Part shown: positions 13,702-13,993 of the stretch, one piece after another
How the letters are laid out: the number at the start of each line of letters is the position of its first letter
How positions within the stretch are numbered: the stretch's first letter is position 1
From: Oxalobacteraceae bacterium
GTDB taxonomy: Bacteria; Pseudomonadota; Gammaproteobacteria; Burkholderiales; Burkholderiaceae_D
Direction: 5' to 3'
Assembly (NCBI GenBank): GCA_947453015.1
Contig: CANGFL010000006.1
Coordinates: forward strand, 1 to 13,993
DNA: 13,993 nucleotides
Notes under the pieces: model-generated
The model's database searches: none
Seen by the model: only the letters and a program-made list of their open reading frames with translations
What the model was told of the DNA's origin: nothing
Made by a program: the position numbers and the translations under genes

Positions 13702-13993
13702 ATGTTCCCCATATCCAATCATACGTCTTGCGAAACATCAACTAACACAGTTAAAACATCCAACCCAAGCGCCGCAAAGTTAGTAAGCGACACGCGCATA
13801 GTGATGCGATCAGTTTCACCTAAACCGACTTCCGATCTATCTCCGGCAAATAGTGCAGATCTACATCTGAGCGATGCACCCTTGCCCGGAACCATGAAAT
13901 TCAACGAAGAACAGAAAGCATTCTGGAAAACACATACTCGACCTGAAGTATCAAGCAAAGTGCAAAAGCTAGAAATGCTGAGAACCATCGCTC
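13702..13993 (+). CDS. Unrecognised gene, 5' part, truncated by the window edge
   Basis: An open frame of 97 codons without a stop, reaching the right edge. It begins MFPISNHTSCETSTN. The first 60 residues or so are rich in Ser, Thr, Asn and Pro and look disordered. Then comes a more ordered charged part with MKFNEEQKAFWKTHTRP and VSSKVQKLEMLRTIA, which looks helical. No signal peptide is evident and I recognise no family. The start at 13702 is the first ATG after the in-frame TGA at 13666-13668; GAAG at 13691-13694 is a weak ribosome site. The region upstream (13566-13701) is AT-rich. A 41-codon frame from ATG 13658 to 13783 overlaps it in another register. The opposite strand is also open here but has no gene-like features. 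Confidence 0.5.
   Translation, partial: MFPISNHTSCETSTNTVKTSNPSAAKLVSDTRIVMRSVSPKPTSDLSPANSADLHLSDAPLPGTMKFNEEQKAFWKTHTRPEVSSKVQKLEMLRTIA

Noticed and set aside
13719..13988. 89-codon minus-strand frame at the right edge
   Set aside because: No ribosome site, no recognisable domain and composition typical of an antisense frame; the plus-strand frame with a hydrophilic, then helical, protein is more likely.

Overview
The window looks like ordinary chromosome from a beta-proteobacterium, most likely Burkholderiales. A genus such as Undibacterium or another Oxalobacteraceae member would fit, but that is a guess. The strongest marker is earP next to efp, with an arginine at EF-P position 32. This arginine-rhamnosylation pathway is typical of beta-proteobacteria and some gamma-proteobacteria. 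GC content looks close to 50%. I saw no rRNA, tRNA, IS element, integrase, phage gene or CRISPR array.

Layout. Positions 1-1122 (minus) hold an MBL-fold hydrolase followed by the 5' end of an FAD-dependent hydroxylase. They diverge from an IclR-type regulator (1358-2164, plus), which looks like a regulated aromatic-catabolism locus. A small exported protein with an adhesin-E-like look (2254-2715, plus) converges on earP-efp (4597-2824, minus) at a strong bidirectional terminator. A small secreted protein (4788-5252, plus) then converges on a DsbA/FrnE-family oxidoreductase (5964-5311, minus). From 6089 to 9812 everything is on the plus strand: a small exported protein, a bactofilin, an orphan membrane histidine kinase, another small secreted protein and a YhhQ-type queuosine-precursor transporter. 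A class V aminotransferase (11042-9915, minus) diverges from a zinc-less quinone oxidoreductase/methyltransferase pair (11329-13049, plus). A further small secreted protein (13101-13565) and the 5' end of an unrecognised gene (13702 to the edge) close the window.

How the genes work together. Three groupings are well supported. MBL hydrolase, FAD hydroxylase and IclR regulator form one divergent catabolic unit. EarP modifies the EF-P encoded just downstream, so that proline-rich stretches can be translated. The quinone oxidoreductase and methyltransferase are two nucleotides apart and must be co-transcribed. The plus-strand run 6089-8416 may be a cell-envelope or cytoskeleton locus, but this is inferred only from adjacency.

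I did not find a convincing new system. The points most worth checking are the spaced ATTAACG motifs and long-arm inverted repeat in the IclR divergent region, the hydrolase whose metal-binding motif lacks its usual Asp-His, the two mini-ORFs in the earP leader, the bactofilin/orphan-kinase neighbourhood, and the unrecognised Ser/Thr-rich gene cut by the right edge.
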